A stretch of 64,000 bases of DNA, from assembly GCA_003762615.1 (NCBI GenBank), contig RIAZ01000021.1, positions 29,594 to 93,593 on the forward strand, given 5' to 3'. Source of the stretch: Muribaculaceae bacterium Isolate-037 (Harlan) (GTDB lineage: Bacteria; Bacteroidota; Bacteroidia; Bacteroidales; Muribaculaceae). Under the pieces are notes generated by a model that had not been told where the DNA came from, searched no databases, and saw nothing but the letters and a program-made list of their open reading frames with translations. This document shows positions 17,463-28,012 of the stretch, in pieces. The translations under genes were made by a program, and so were the position numbers. The first letter of the stretch is position 1; each line of letters starts with the position of its first letter.

Positions 17463-18434
17463 TCAATCAACTGTCAGAGTGACTTTACACGTCGATTCAA
17501 GTTTTATCTCCGGATAATTTTTATCTGTCACTACAAAACGATACGTGACAGGTGAGCTGAAATCGACAACATTCACCCCGGATTCCTGCGCAACATCACC
17601 GATATAGGGCTGTTCGTTATCGCCATATAGAGTGAATGTGGGCACGAGATTAGATAAATCAGTCCCGCGTGGCAGACTCATATTAATTTCATAATAGCTG
17701 TAATCATATTCCGTGCGTTGCACACTCCCCTCGACACCTGCCACGCTGAAAGTCTTGAATTCTCCATAATTGAGAGTATGAAGCCGATAATCACGGGTAG
17801 TGCCCTCATGCGAACGCGTTGTTATCTCAAGCATGGAGGACAGATCATATTTCGCATTGACATTATATAGCTCCTTATTCACCATCACCTCCGTTGATAA
17901 AGAGGGAATATAGAATTTTAGTTTCTGTTTCATTGCGACCGATGGATTGGAAGTCTTGTAATGAATCTTACGCGGGAGAGGAAGAAGCCAATCCACATCA
18001 TTTACAGCTCTGGCAAAAATCTCATCATAAAGCACCTGTGCAGCCGAAATGCGTTCTATTTCCGTTATATCATCCATGACCCTCACCATAATAGAACAAG
18101 TATCAGTCAATATTGATTGCCCCTCATCGGCATGGTTGGTTGCGACACACACCACCTTGTATAAGCCAGGAGAAGTATAGGCATAGGTCATCGATCCTTT
18201 GTTGACAACCAATCCATAGTTACTTTCTGAACGCAGTTCATAATTATGGTCGGTGTCTCCTGTATATACAACCACATTCTCAGCATCACCTATAAAATGC
18301 AGGTTCATTGATTCGTTGACCTCCAGCACATCATTATCTACAGATATTGCCGCAGTCGGCTGTGTCGCTTTCTCGTCATCACATGACGACAACATCAATG
18401 CAGCCGACATGAACAACATTATATATTTTTTCAT
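17463..18434 (-). CDS. Putative surface glycan-binding lipoprotein (SusE/F position)
   Basis: This lipoprotein of 323 residues has a lipobox ending at Cys18 (LMLSSC-DDE). Acidic residues just after the cysteine match the Bacteroidetes surface-export signal. The N-terminal part (about 30-120) looks like a PKD/Ig-like domain (YAYTSPGLYKVVCVATN). The rest is predicted beta-rich, with two related strands-and-turn units (near 220-300 ending in TYRFVVTDKNYPE). No known family is recognised with confidence. It follows SusD directly, the slot where SusE/SusF-like glycan-binding proteins are found, and that is the basis for the suggested role. Confidence 0.6.
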   Translation of the reverse strand: MKKYIMLFMSAALMLSSCDDEKATQPTAAISVDNDVLEVNESMNLHFIGDAENVVVYTGDTDHNYELRSESNYGLVVNKGSMTYAYTSPGLYKVVCVATNHADEGQSILTDTCSIMVRVMDDITEIERISAAQVLYDEIFARAVNDVDWLLPLPRKIHYKTSNPSVAMKQKLKFYIPSLSTEVMVNKELYNVNAKYDLSSMLEITTRSHEGTTRDYRLHTLNYGEFKTFSVAGVEGSVQRTEYDYSYYEINMSLPRGTDLSNLVPTFTLYGDNEQPYIGDVAQESGVNVVDFSSPVTYRFVVTDKNYPEIKLESTCKVTLTVD

Positions 18435-18468
18435 AAATCTCAGATTTAATTTATGCTATATTAGAAGA

Positions 18469-20178
18469 TTAATAACCCGGATTTTGTTTCACCGCTCCAT
18501 TCGAACGGTCGATTTCAATCTGAGGAATCGGAAAGATTTCATTGATGCCTTCGCGGAAATAAGCTCCGCGCTTGTTAGAACGAGTATCGGCAAATACCTT
18601 AAGGACTTCTTTGGCGCGACCTTGCCGCACAATATCCCAAAAGCGGTCAAACTCAAATGCAAATTCCATCTCACGCTCCTTCCAAATTTGATCGCGGATA
18701 TAACCGTAGCCTCCACCTATATATAGGGCAGTGCTATTATTAATGGTGTTGACGGCTTGCTTGTTGCTATTCAACTGCTCAAGAGATTCTTGTCTACGGC
18801 CGATTTCATTAAGACCTTCCGCATACATGAGAACCACATCAGCATATCGGAGCAAACGGCGATTCTTACCGTTATCTCCTCCATAGACAGGACGCTCCTT
18901 TATCGGGGTGTACCATTTCAGAGAAAGAATCGCACCCGGAAGTATTTCGGTGTTCTCCATATCGGGGGTATACTGATGATGTCCGATAGTGAATGATTTC
19001 CGAATGTCAGAACCAAACAAGCGGGTAGTAATCATCTCATCCGCATGGATGGGAGGATTTGCAGAGAACAAATTAGAGAAAATCGAACTTCCCTCGTTAG
19101 TATCCCCTGTTGACCCATCGCCCGATTCTTTGAACACTATTTCAAATATTGAACCCTGACAAAACTCTCCGTCAAGGAAGAACTGATTGATGTAAGAAAT
19201 TGGATTGCCATAGGCATCTTTATAATCAAGAGCATAGGCGTTTACGAGTGTCGGACATTCAAAATCCGGACCTTCATAAGGATCTGATTCATCATTAAGT
19301 TCCTGAGGTTTAAACCAAAGGCGCTTACGTATTGACTCCCATTCTTCATCGCCATACCGAGCAGGATAATCAAGCATCCTGGCCATTGTGAATGATTTCC
19401 CCTTCACAAAGTAATCTCCAATCTCTGCCAATTGTTCCCATTTTTCAGATGGTGTGCCCGGGACACCCTGATACATCAAAACCTTCATCAATAGTGCCAC
19501 TGCCGCTCCCGCTGAAGCTTTTCCAGAATTTGCAGATGTGTAACGATTTGGCAACATTATAGCAGCCTCTCTAAGGTCTTTTTCAATATATGCGTAGGTT
19601 TCCTCCAGAGAACTGCGCGGAATCACCAAGCCATCCACATCTTCCACCTCAGGACGAATAGGAACGCCACCAAAGGTCTTTACCAAATTGAAATAAAAGA
19701 GAGCTCGCAGAAACTTAGCCTGACCAAGTATCTCACGTATTTCTCGATATGCCGAATAGTCATTAGTCGTTGTGTGCACACGATGTGCGTTTGCTATGAC
19801 CTGGTTTGCACGACGGATTCCCTTATATTCAATTTTCCAACGATTCAGAATAACCGAATTTGATGTGTTGAATCGAAAATGTGCGAGTTGTCCTTGATCA
19901 GAAGAAAGGCCTTCATCTCCAAGCACATTGTCACCTAGAGCCTCTCCGAAACGATAATCAGTATCTTGATAGGCATCACTTTGCAGCACATCGTAGACAG
20001 CATTCAATGCCGACTGAAGTTTATAGCGGGTGTCGTAAAAGTTGTTTTCGGTATTATTTCCGAGAACTTCCTGATCAAGAAAATCATTACATCCCGACAA
20101 TAGCGTTGAGCCTACCACAAGCGCTACAGAGACAAAGGTGATTCTCAATGACTTCTTTATTATGATGGATTTTTTCAT
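18469..20178 (-). CDS. SusD/RagB-family nutrient-binding lipoprotein
   Basis: This outer-membrane lipoprotein forms the lid of the SusC channel and binds oligosaccharide. I choose ATG 20178 because it gives a proper lipoprotein signal with Cys30 (STLLSGC-NDFLDQ). A longer in-frame start at 20244 would overlap susC and add residues before the signal. The mature protein has the SusD marks: NNFYDTRYKLQSALNAVYDVLQ near the N-terminus, the TPR-helix segment FLRALFYFNLVKTFGGVP, and LRYADVVLMYAEGLNEI with the ending IFPIPQIEIDRSNGAVKQNPGY. It is 10 nt after susC. Confidence 0.96.
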   Translation of the reverse strand: MKKSIIIKKSLRITFVSVALVVGSTLLSGCNDFLDQEVLGNNTENNFYDTRYKLQSALNAVYDVLQSDAYQDTDYRFGEALGDNVLGDEGLSSDQGQLAHFRFNTSNSVILNRWKIEYKGIRRANQVIANAHRVHTTTNDYSAYREIREILGQAKFLRALFYFNLVKTFGGVPIRPEVEDVDGLVIPRSSLEETYAYIEKDLREAAIMLPNRYTSANSGKASAGAAVALLMKVLMYQGVPGTPSEKWEQLAEIGDYFVKGKSFTMARMLDYPARYGDEEWESIRKRLWFKPQELNDESDPYEGPDFECPTLVNAYALDYKDAYGNPISYINQFFLDGEFCQGSIFEIVFKESGDGSTGDTNEGSSIFSNLFSANPPIHADEMITTRLFGSDIRKSFTIGHHQYTPDMENTEILPGAILSLKWYTPIKERPVYGGDNGKNRRLLRYADVVLMYAEGLNEIGRRQESLEQLNSNKQAVNTINNSTALYIGGGYGYIRDQIWKEREMEFAFEFDRFWDIVRQGRAKEVLKVFADTRSNKRGAYFREGINEIFPIPQIEIDRSNGAVKQNPGY

Positions 20179-20188
20179 GATGTTTTTA

Positions 20189-23100
20189 TTAGAAACCGAA
20201 TTTAAGACCAAAAGAGAATGAACGGGCCTGAGGATAATTGCCATGATCTACACCCATGCTAAGATTATTGCCTTCAGAACCTGTAACCTTGCCCACTTCA
20301 GGGTCAAAGCCATCATACTTCGTGAAAGTAAGCATGTTGTAGGCAGTCGCCGACAAGGTGAGACTGCTGAGACCCAACTTGGCAATCTTGGATTGCGGAA
20401 ACGTATAGGAGAAACGCACTTCTTTCAAACGAAGGTAGCTTCCATCTTTTACCAAAAAATCACTTGCACGGAAATTCCTTGCAGCATCATTAGGATCAAG
20501 ATCTGGCACCTCGTTATTAGTATTCAATGGATAGAAAGCTCGCGGTTCTGAAATCTGACCTGACCAATGCTTTTCACGAAGATCGGCATAACAGTTGCCC
20601 TCAGCTGCATTGTAAAGATAGTAGTCCATCACATTGAAGATCTTATTACCCGTCTGACCCTGGAAGAACAAACTTAGGGAGAAGCCATCATACTGAAGAT
20701 TGATTGGAACACCGAAGACAAAATCCGGAAGCGGTGATCCAAGATAAGTGCGGTCATCAGCAGTGATCTTCCCGTCTCCATTCAAATCCTTGAAACGGAA
20801 ATCACCGGGACGAGTAGTCTGCTCTGAATCCATTTTACCTGGTTCATATTGTGCACTCGCCTTTACCTCATCATAACTTTGGAAAATACCATCAGTCACA
20901 TACCCATAGAAGCTACCGATAGGACGACCTACAGCAGTCTTTGTCACATCAGATTGGATACTTCCCTCTCCAAGATACGAGCCATATATAGGTTCATTTC
21001 CCGTGCCAAGCGATGTCACCTTATTCTTTATCCAAGAAAAATTAAAACCAACATCAAAAGAGAATTTACCGAATGAATTGCGATAAGTCAACTGTGTCTC
21101 CACACCATAGTTCTTTACCGCACCGGCATTAGTCATCGGATCGACATCAAGACCTACAGATGGTACAGTGGGTACAGCAAGAAGCATATCAGTGGTGCGT
21201 TTGTTGAAATACTCCACCCCGAAAAGAATCTTATTATTAAGGAAGGCAAGGTCAAGACCTACATTATATGTCTCTGTCTTTTCCCATTTAATATTATCAT
21301 TGCCTAATGTAAGCGCGGCAGAACCGGGCTGAAGAATATGGGTGCCTTGTCCGTAAGCGTAATTAAGTTGGGAAGTAAGATAGGTGTATCTTGCAAGTTC
21401 ATCAATGCGATTGTTACCAAGTTTCCCCCAACCAACACGCAGCTTACCTAAAGTGAGCCATGTATTATCACGCAGGAATGATTCTGATGAAAATTTCCAT
21501 CCTAATGAAACGGAAGGAAAATATCCCCACCGATTATTTTTTGAGAATTTTGAAGAACCATCCACACGAATATTTGCCTGAAGAAGATAACGATCAAGCA
21601 AATTATAGTTCACACGCCCGATAAAGCCAACTGCTGTCCATTTGCGGTCATATCCATAATTTTTATCACCAGTGAATCCGCTTGACAAATACCATTGCGA
21701 AGGATCATTGGATGCAGTCCCCTTTTTAGTGGATTCCTGGGTTGAGAACGAATAACCTTCTGCAGTTTGACCTGCAAGAGCAGTCACTGAATGAATCGAA
21801 TTGTTCCAATTGAAAGTCAATAGATTGTTTATCTCCCACTTATTGGTATGGGTCTTATACTTATATATCGTCGACAAATCAGTCATAAGGAAATCAGTCT
21901 CAAGAGAATTTACCTCCGTAAACTGATTGGTAGTTTCAGGAGTGACATAATATGATGCCTTGAACTGATAATTAAAGAATCTAAGGAAGTTCGCTGAGAG
22001 TGTAATATTCCCGTCAAATCTGTCACGTTTAACATTTCTGTGGAAGCGGGCTATCTGTGCAAGAGGATGATCCTCGGTCCAGTATCCTACCGAATTATAT
22101 GTCATTACCATTGGATTCTGGTTTAATACCCGTTTCAATACCGATGATGATCCGTCAGGAATAAGATCCCTGTCTTCATTTGAATAAGACAAGTTCGCAA
22201 TAAAATCAAGCCAATTGGCCAATTTTTGCTGTAGATTCATACGGACATTGAATCGCGCATAGTCGGAAGATTTGACTATGCCTTTCTCATTATAATAACT
22301 ACCACTGACCATATACTTAGTATTGTCGTTACCTCCACTTACCGCCAAATTATACTGTTGCTTTATACCGGTACGAGTGATTGCATCCCACCATTTTTTC
22401 GGTGAATTTGCACGAATAGTATCGACCAAAAATTTCTTATGATCATCAAATATAAAAGAGCCATCAGGATTCTTTGTATTGTAGATTCTACCATCCGCAG
22501 AATAGACAGAAGTACCATTGACATAATCACGCATAAGAGCATATTCTTCTGTATTCATGACATTTATCTCCTTCCATGGATTTGAGAATCCAACATAGCC
22601 GTCAAAAGTGACTGAAACTTTTCCTTTTTCACCTCCCTTTGTGGTGATAGCCACAACTCCATTTGCAGCTCGTGCACCATATACTGCCGATGATGCCGCA
22701 TCCTTCAGTATCTCGATATTTGCAATATCATTCGGGTTTATATGCGTAATATCGTCAACAATAAAACCATCGACAACATACAATGGATCCGCATCATTGA
22801 TAGTACCTGTACCACGGATTTTGATAGTAGTCGCTCCACCGGGAGCACCACTATTTTGAATAATGTTAACACCTGAGGCCTTGCCTTGAAGAGCCTGAAG
22901 AGCTGAAGCCACTGGAACGTTATTCAAATCCTTACCAGATACGGATGATATCGAACCGGTGACATCACTCTTTTTCTGCACGCCATAGCCGATTACCACC
23001 ACTTCGTCAAGAATCTCTGAACTGGCTTTCAATTCAATGTCAATGTGAGTGCGTCCATTAATTGCAACCTCAACAGTGTCAAAACCAAATCCTGATATCA

Positions 23101-23323
23101 CCAATATTGCGTCTTTTGACGCATTAATACTGAAATTGCCATTTATGTCTGTTGCTGTGCCAACATTAGACCCCTTCACAATGACAGCAGCCCCTATTAC
23201 CGGCTCGTCTTCTTGGGGATTGTAGACTGTACCGCCTACAGTTATGTCTTGTGCGGCAACGCTGAAATTTACAGTTAGCTGCAATATTATCACAACCAAA
23301 CTGATAATGATATTCTTACTCAT
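20189..23323 (-). CDS. SusC/RagA-family TonB-dependent outer-membrane transporter
   Basis: This 1044-residue outer-membrane channel imports oligosaccharides in complex with the SusD partner. A signal peptide (1-24) is followed by a carboxypeptidase-like regulatory domain (GTVYNPQEDEPVIGAAVIVKG), a TonB-box-like LDEVVVIGYG stretch, the plug (VPVASALQALQGKASGVNI; IRGTGTINDADPLYVVDGF) and a 22-strand barrel ending in FGLKFGF. No extra N-terminal STN domain is present, so it is not an anti-sigma-linked type. That fits regulation by the HTCS instead of an ECF sigma factor. Confidence 0.96.
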   Translation of the reverse strand: MSKNIIISLVVIILQLTVNFSVAAQDITVGGTVYNPQEDEPVIGAAVIVKGSNVGTATDINGNFSINASKDAILVISGFGFDTVEVAINGRTHIDIELKASSEILDEVVVIGYGVQKKSDVTGSISSVSGKDLNNVPVASALQALQGKASGVNIIQNSGAPGGATTIKIRGTGTINDADPLYVVDGFIVDDITHINPNDIANIEILKDAASSAVYGARAANGVVAITTKGGEKGKVSVTFDGYVGFSNPWKEINVMNTEEYALMRDYVNGTSVYSADGRIYNTKNPDGSFIFDDHKKFLVDTIRANSPKKWWDAITRTGIKQQYNLAVSGGNDNTKYMVSGSYYNEKGIVKSSDYARFNVRMNLQQKLANWLDFIANLSYSNEDRDLIPDGSSSVLKRVLNQNPMVMTYNSVGYWTEDHPLAQIARFHRNVKRDRFDGNITLSANFLRFFNYQFKASYYVTPETTNQFTEVNSLETDFLMTDLSTIYKYKTHTNKWEINNLLTFNWNNSIHSVTALAGQTAEGYSFSTQESTKKGTASNDPSQWYLSSGFTGDKNYGYDRKWTAVGFIGRVNYNLLDRYLLQANIRVDGSSKFSKNNRWGYFPSVSLGWKFSSESFLRDNTWLTLGKLRVGWGKLGNNRIDELARYTYLTSQLNYAYGQGTHILQPGSAALTLGNDNIKWEKTETYNVGLDLAFLNNKILFGVEYFNKRTTDMLLAVPTVPSVGLDVDPMTNAGAVKNYGVETQLTYRNSFGKFSFDVGFNFSWIKNKVTSLGTGNEPIYGSYLGEGSIQSDVTKTAVGRPIGSFYGYVTDGIFQSYDEVKASAQYEPGKMDSEQTTRPGDFRFKDLNGDGKITADDRTYLGSPLPDFVFGVPINLQYDGFSLSLFFQGQTGNKIFNVMDYYLYNAAEGNCYADLREKHWSGQISEPRAFYPLNTNNEVPDLDPNDAARNFRASDFLVKDGSYLRLKEVRFSYTFPQSKIAKLGLSSLTLSATAYNMLTFTKYDGFDPEVGKVTGSEGNNLSMGVDHGNYPQARSFSFGLKFGF

Positions 23324-23545
23324 ATTAAAAGTTTTTGCTCTGATAAGAGAGTTAAGATCTATGGAGAGAAGTTGATTTTAAAAGTTAATATTATTGTGTC
23401 ATGATTGGCCAATATAAAAATACTCCACACCGGACATATCTTTCCCCGGCGGGGAGCTGGGATCTGTATGAGCTATCCTATCACATAATCCTTAAAATTA
23501 GACCTAAAAACAATCTTTACCTTAATCGATTATACCCATCATCTG

Positions 23546-25402
23546 TTATTTTACAATCAACTTGACAGTTGTAGACTTACCACCTACCATCACATTTACA
23601 AAATACACTCCTGCACCAAGACCATTAACGCTGACAGTATTATTTTCGGGAGTTGGTATATTCATCATACGCATACCGGCAGAATTGTAGACTGTCACAT
23701 TTTCAACTTGCTTTGCTATGTTGATATGGAATTTATCAACAGCCGGATTAGGAGAAACACTGATAACCATATTATCAATGCCTATCTCTTTAACTCCACT
23801 GCTTTCCGCTATCTCTTTACGTGTGCGATACTCTGGCTCCATCTTATCAGGATTCTTTGAAGGATCGTAATCTTCCTGGCGGAAATGATAGCAATAGAGC
23901 TGATTATTTACAGCAGATGTAAAGAGAAGGTCTCCGTTTAAATTGCGAAGGCAATACACCTTGTCACCATTTGCATCAATATTGCTGACTATCACCGGAG
24001 TGCTATCTTTACTATCAAGACGTATTAGCTTAGTATCCGTTGCTCCGGTTCCATCCAAACTTCCTTCGTTCCACCAATACAGAGAGCCGCCTGCAACTGT
24101 CATTTCCTTAATCCAATTGCTTCCTGTACCAGGTGCCCAATTTATTGGTTCCCAAACTTTTTCTCCATCATAGTAATGAAGTTCACCTCCATGGCAAGTA
24201 GGATCAGTAGCATCAAAACCGGTGGATGCACAGAACATATATAATCCATCAAACACAACTCCATCATCAGGATATGAGTTATTCTCGTTGGTCGGTTCCT
24301 TTTTAAAGATATCTATGACTTTGTAGTTATCAGGTTCAAGATTAGTGGCGCCAAGTTCGTGACCATACGTTTCACTTAGTGTACGCCAGACGATTTCTCC
24401 ATTATAAGGTTCTCCAACACATATTACAGAACCAGACATACCGTTACCATTGGCTTCTTTACCAGGACGTGTGTCACATATCTGATAGGTACCGTTAGAA
24501 GTACCATCGGAAGCCCAAGGTTCATTGCCAAATTCAATAGACCATGCCTTGAAGAAAAGTTTTTCATTGTAGAAATTCTGCATACCACAAAGAGCAGGAG
24601 AAAGAGTTGAGCCGTCATTCTTTGCATTGTCAACCTCTATATTGATATCTTTGAGCAAGAATGTACCAGCTTCGGTTCCATCAGTTACCCAAAGTTCCAC
24701 ACCATGGGTCACACCATCTTTGTCAGCTTCATTTCCTTTAAAGAAAACTTTACGCCCTACACGCATGATTGCGCCCCATCGATTATTCCCTTCCTCTTGA
24801 CCTGGATAAATACAGTCAACGGCCTTGACAAGATTCGTTCCCTCTTCCGTACCATCAGTAACCCATAGCCATTGTTGGGGATTAGGACCAAACGTCTCAC
24901 TTTCAAAATCCATTGCAAAGAACACCAAATGATTTTCATCCATCTGGCAAAATGCGAGAGGATTTGAACTGTCAAGCTCATGTATATCTTTGAGCAGATA
25001 TGTACCATTCTCAGTACCATCGGAAATCCAAATTTCCTGTCCGTTCTCACCATCATCGGCAGAGAAAACAACCTTGTCATTAAAACGGGTTAGATACTGG
25101 ATATTTGATGTAGCCACGCCGGGATTGATGTCTTTCACCATTCTTGTACCGGCAGGAGTGCCATCGGTAATCCAAAGTTCCTCACCATGATCGGAATCCG
25201 CTGCCTGAAAGAATGCATAGTATCCTTTTTGAGGCGAACCGGCCACAACGAGGTTCTTCTGTTCCTGCACATGTTTCGTTTGGCTGAGATTGGCTTTCAC
25301 CCCGTCAGGAAGAAGGGCAGTCATTCCCTCCGGCAAACTTTGAGCAGAGACACCGGCAGCAGATAACATAGCCGCCGAAAGAAGTAAAGATTGTCTTTTC
25401 AT
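23546..25402 (-). CDS. ELWxxDGT-repeat secreted protein with T9SS type A sorting domain
   Basis: This secreted beta-propeller-like protein has 618 residues and a signal peptide (1-20). At least five ELWxxDGT units are visible: ELWITDGTPAGT, EIWISDGTENGT, LWVTDGTEEGT, ELWVTDGTEAGT and PWASDGTSNGT. Each is followed by a LLKDI-like strand. The C-terminal 75 residues (SPNPAVDKFHINI, VYNSAGM, GLGAGVYFVNV, KLIVK) form a Por secretion tail, so the product is probably exported by T9SS and anchored or released. The biochemical role of ELWxxDGT repeats is not established. It is co-directional with and 222 bp upstream of susC. Confidence 0.85.
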   Translation of the reverse strand: MKRQSLLLSAAMLSAAGVSAQSLPEGMTALLPDGVKANLSQTKHVQEQKNLVVAGSPQKGYYAFFQAADSDHGEELWITDGTPAGTRMVKDINPGVATSNIQYLTRFNDKVVFSADDGENGQEIWISDGTENGTYLLKDIHELDSSNPLAFCQMDENHLVFFAMDFESETFGPNPQQWLWVTDGTEEGTNLVKAVDCIYPGQEEGNNRWGAIMRVGRKVFFKGNEADKDGVTHGVELWVTDGTEAGTFLLKDINIEVDNAKNDGSTLSPALCGMQNFYNEKLFFKAWSIEFGNEPWASDGTSNGTYQICDTRPGKEANGNGMSGSVICVGEPYNGEIVWRTLSETYGHELGATNLEPDNYKVIDIFKKEPTNENNSYPDDGVVFDGLYMFCASTGFDATDPTCHGGELHYYDGEKVWEPINWAPGTGSNWIKEMTVAGGSLYWWNEGSLDGTGATDTKLIRLDSKDSTPVIVSNIDANGDKVYCLRNLNGDLLFTSAVNNQLYCYHFRQEDYDPSKNPDKMEPEYRTRKEIAESSGVKEIGIDNMVISVSPNPAVDKFHINIAKQVENVTVYNSAGMRMMNIPTPENNTVSVNGLGAGVYFVNVMVGGKSTTVKLIVK

Positions 25403-25942
25403 GTTATTTTAAATTTGTTTATGAAAATATGATTATTATTCTCCAGTAAAAGTGTAAGGCACTATTTTAACCTGAATAATATTTTTAAATCATCAAAACC
25501 GACCGATGTCATAATAAGGCTAACAAGGAATAACCGTTTCATGATGATTCTATCTTAAGCCATAGACATATATCCAAATTAAAGTTCATTGGATCTTGCC
25601 ACAGCAATTTTTGATGCTGCAAAATTAGACATCCACCTCCCTATTGTAGGGGAATTTTGTTTTTTTGATAAGTAAAATTGTCCACAAACGCCTGTTTATA
25701 GCCATTTTACCACACTTTGGACATTATTCCCCATATTTAAGACAATCCACCCCATTGCGTCAGTAGGGTATCAGTAATTTTGCATAGTCAACCGAAAGAC
25801 ATTTGGATTTAGATACTCTCTGAATTGATTCTGAATCTAAACTACACATCCATCAAAAAAAGGAAAGCGGTCTTGACAGTGCTGGAAAAGCATTCAAATT
25901 ATAAAATAAATTCAGTAATCATAAAACAAACCTTTCAACAAC
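25403..25942. other. Divergent intergenic region between the ELWxxDGT gene and the GH2 gene
   Basis: These 540 bp hold no supportable gene. A -7-like TAATTTTG reads leftward at 25627-25620, with no good -33, and a second TAATTTTG reads rightward at 25775-25782. Between them lie a small CCCTA-TTG-TAGGG hairpin (about 25639-25651) and AT-rich tracts. The region is the natural place for HTCS-binding sites controlling both arms of the locus, but I cannot point to a defined direct repeat. Confidence 0.5.
25755..25782 (+). promoter_or_regulatory. Possible promoter of the GH2 gene
   Basis: The -7 element TAATTTTG (25775-25782) is a perfect match to TAnnTTTG. The nearest -33-like TTG (25755-25757) is 17 bp away, shorter than the usual 19-20. 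A leader of about 155 nt would result. Confidence 0.4.
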
Positions 25943-27853
25943 ATGAATCTCTTAAAATCAATGGCAGGGTTACTGCTTTGTGCATCTTTTGTCATCACCA
26001 ATGCACACAATAGTGTTCCACGTCCGGAATATCCGCGTCCTCAGATGGAGCGCAGCGAATGGAAAAATCTCAACGGAGAATGGACATATCAGCTTGATCT
26101 TGTTCAGACCGGATGGGAACGAAATCTCTACTCTAGTAACGGTTTTAACGAAAAAATAACAGTACCGTTTGCTCCCGAAAGCAAACTATCTGGAGTGGAG
26201 CACAAAGACTTTATACCTTGTATATGGTATCAGCGCGAGATCGAGATTCCAATAGAATGGGGAGGAAAAGACATACTACTCAATTTCGGAGCAGTCTACT
26301 ATGAATCCGAGGTTTATATTGACGGAAATTTCGTCAATCGACATTTCGGTGGCAGCGACTCCTACTCTGTTGACATAACCGATTTCGTCACTCCTGGCAA
26401 AACTCATTCGCTTGTCGTAAACGCATCAAGCAAACTGCGTGAGAGGATGCAGACAGCCGGCAAACAGTCGTTACAACACGGTCCTTTCGAATGCATGTAC
26501 ACCCGAAACACAGGCATCTGGCAGACCGTATGGATGGAACCTATTGCAAAATCAGGCATTGAAAACGTAAAAATTATGCCCAATATTGATCTTGAGCAGG
26601 TATCTGTCAATCTGAAGATGAGGCGTGAGGCAAAAGCTAATGCAATCGCTATTGAGATCAAGGATGAAAATGGGAAAACGGTGACAAAAACCGTAGCTCC
26701 GGTCACTTCAGGAGATATAATTACCCTCCCGATAAAAAAAGCCAACCTCTGGACCCCGGAAAATCCTTATCTATATAGCATGTCCCTCACGATTAAAGAT
26801 TCCAATGGGAAAGAGATAGATAAGGTAAATTCTTATTTCGGAATGCGAAAAGTGCATACAGAGGGTAATAAATTCTACCTCAATAACGAACCATATTACC
26901 AGCGTCTTGTGCTTGATCAGGGATTCTATCCCGAAGGCATCTGGACAGCCCCCTCCGATGATGACCTACGCCGAGATATAGAACTCGGTAAAGCAGCAGG
27001 CTTCAATGGTGCCCGTCTACATCAGAAAGTGTTTGAGGAAAGATATTATTATTGGGCAGATAAACTTGGTTATCTCACATGGGGAGAGTCTCCCAGTTGG
27101 GGTTTGGATGCCAACGACCCGGTGGCAGCAAGAAACTTCCTTTCAGAATGGAGCAATCTTATTTCCCGTGATATTAATCATCCATCTCTTGTCGTATGGA
27201 CACCGTTCAACGAACAATGGATGCCAGATGAGGTGCAATATCCCCGTTTTATCACTGATACCTACAAGCTCACCAAACAGATCGACCCTTCTCGTCCTCT
27301 CAACACTGTATCCGGAGGAATCCACATTGTTTCAGATATATGGTCTAGCCACTCCTACGAACAAGATCCGCTCAAACTACGTGAAGCAGTCCTAAACAAT
27401 GGAAAAATGTTTGTGAAGCAGCCAACTGTGCTTGGGGCAAAACGCGGTAATGTAGGTTTCAACCGTCCAAAACTCAATTTCCCATACGTTTTCCCTCAGT
27501 ATGACGGTTCAATTCCATATATTCTTGACGAATTTGGTGGCATAAAATGCATTGAGGCAAACCCGGCTGAAGATGGAGCATGGGGCTATGGAGATTCTCC
27601 ACGTACAAAAAAAGAATTCTATGATCGATTACGAGGTCAGGTAGCTGCCCTTATGTCTCTCTCCGATAAGATGTGGGGATACTGCTATACACAGCTCACC
27701 GATGTAGAACAAGAACAAAATGGTATATATTACTACGACCGATCATCTAAATACGATATGAATCTTATAAAAAATATTTTTACCATGTCGTTTGAGCAAG
27801 CAAATTCTGAAATAAAACAACGCCAAGACACTACCCAGACAGCACAGAAATAA
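25943..27853 (+). CDS. Glycoside hydrolase family 2 (beta-galactosidase/beta-glucuronidase-like)
   Basis: This secreted retaining beta-glycosidase has 636 residues. A signal peptide (1-21) is followed by the jelly-roll sugar-binding domain (LNGEWTYQLD; YQREIEIP; YESEVYIDGNFVNRHFGG), an immunoglobulin-like domain (about 215-310) and the barrel. The acid/base is Glu424 in PFNEQW and the nucleophile Glu530 in ILDEFGG. It lacks the large C-terminal domains of LacZ, so it is a compact GH2. Galactosidase, glucuronidase or mannosidase activity cannot be separated from sequence alone. Divergent transcription from the Sus-like genes and closeness to a sulfatase pair place it in the same utilisation locus. 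Confidence 0.9.
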   Translation: MNLLKSMAGLLLCASFVITNAHNSVPRPEYPRPQMERSEWKNLNGEWTYQLDLVQTGWERNLYSSNGFNEKITVPFAPESKLSGVEHKDFIPCIWYQREIEIPIEWGGKDILLNFGAVYYESEVYIDGNFVNRHFGGSDSYSVDITDFVTPGKTHSLVVNASSKLRERMQTAGKQSLQHGPFECMYTRNTGIWQTVWMEPIAKSGIENVKIMPNIDLEQVSVNLKMRREAKANAIAIEIKDENGKTVTKTVAPVTSGDIITLPIKKANLWTPENPYLYSMSLTIKDSNGKEIDKVNSYFGMRKVHTEGNKFYLNNEPYYQRLVLDQGFYPEGIWTAPSDDDLRRDIELGKAAGFNGARLHQKVFEERYYYWADKLGYLTWGESPSWGLDANDPVAARNFLSEWSNLISRDINHPSLVVWTPFNEQWMPDEVQYPRFITDTYKLTKQIDPSRPLNTVSGGIHIVSDIWSSHSYEQDPLKLREAVLNNGKMFVKQPTVLGAKRGNVGFNRPKLNFPYVFPQYDGSIPYILDEFGGIKCIEANPAEDGAWGYGDSPRTKKEFYDRLRGQVAALMSLSDKMWGYCYTQLTDVEQEQNGIYYYDRSSKYDMNLIKNIFTMSFEQANSEIKQRQDTTQTAQK

Positions 27854-27907
27854 GAATAGAATCCTTTTAATAGTAAATCGGATTCTTATGGAACCGTTGA
27901 TGTAAAT

Positions 27908-27940
27908 CTTAAACTCCGGCACATGTTTCCGGAGTTTAAG
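27908..27940 (+). terminator. Probable terminator hairpin after the GH2 gene
   Basis: CTTAAACTCCGG pairs perfectly with CCGGAGTTTAAG over a 9-nt loop. Only a weak T-rich stretch follows, so termination efficiency is uncertain. Confidence 0.6.
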
Positions 27941-27980
27941 ACTCTTATCCTAAATTTTATTCTGAATTTATGTGATGGAA

Positions 27981-28012
27981 TTTGTTTTTTATATTTCTTA
28001 TTACTACCTTTG
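27981..28012 (+). promoter_or_regulatory. Promoter of the anSME-sulfatase operon
   Basis: TTTG (27981-27984) and TACCTTTG (28005-28012) are 20 bp apart, an ideal Bacteroidetes -33/-7 pair. The predicted leader is about 92 nt. Confidence 0.75.
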
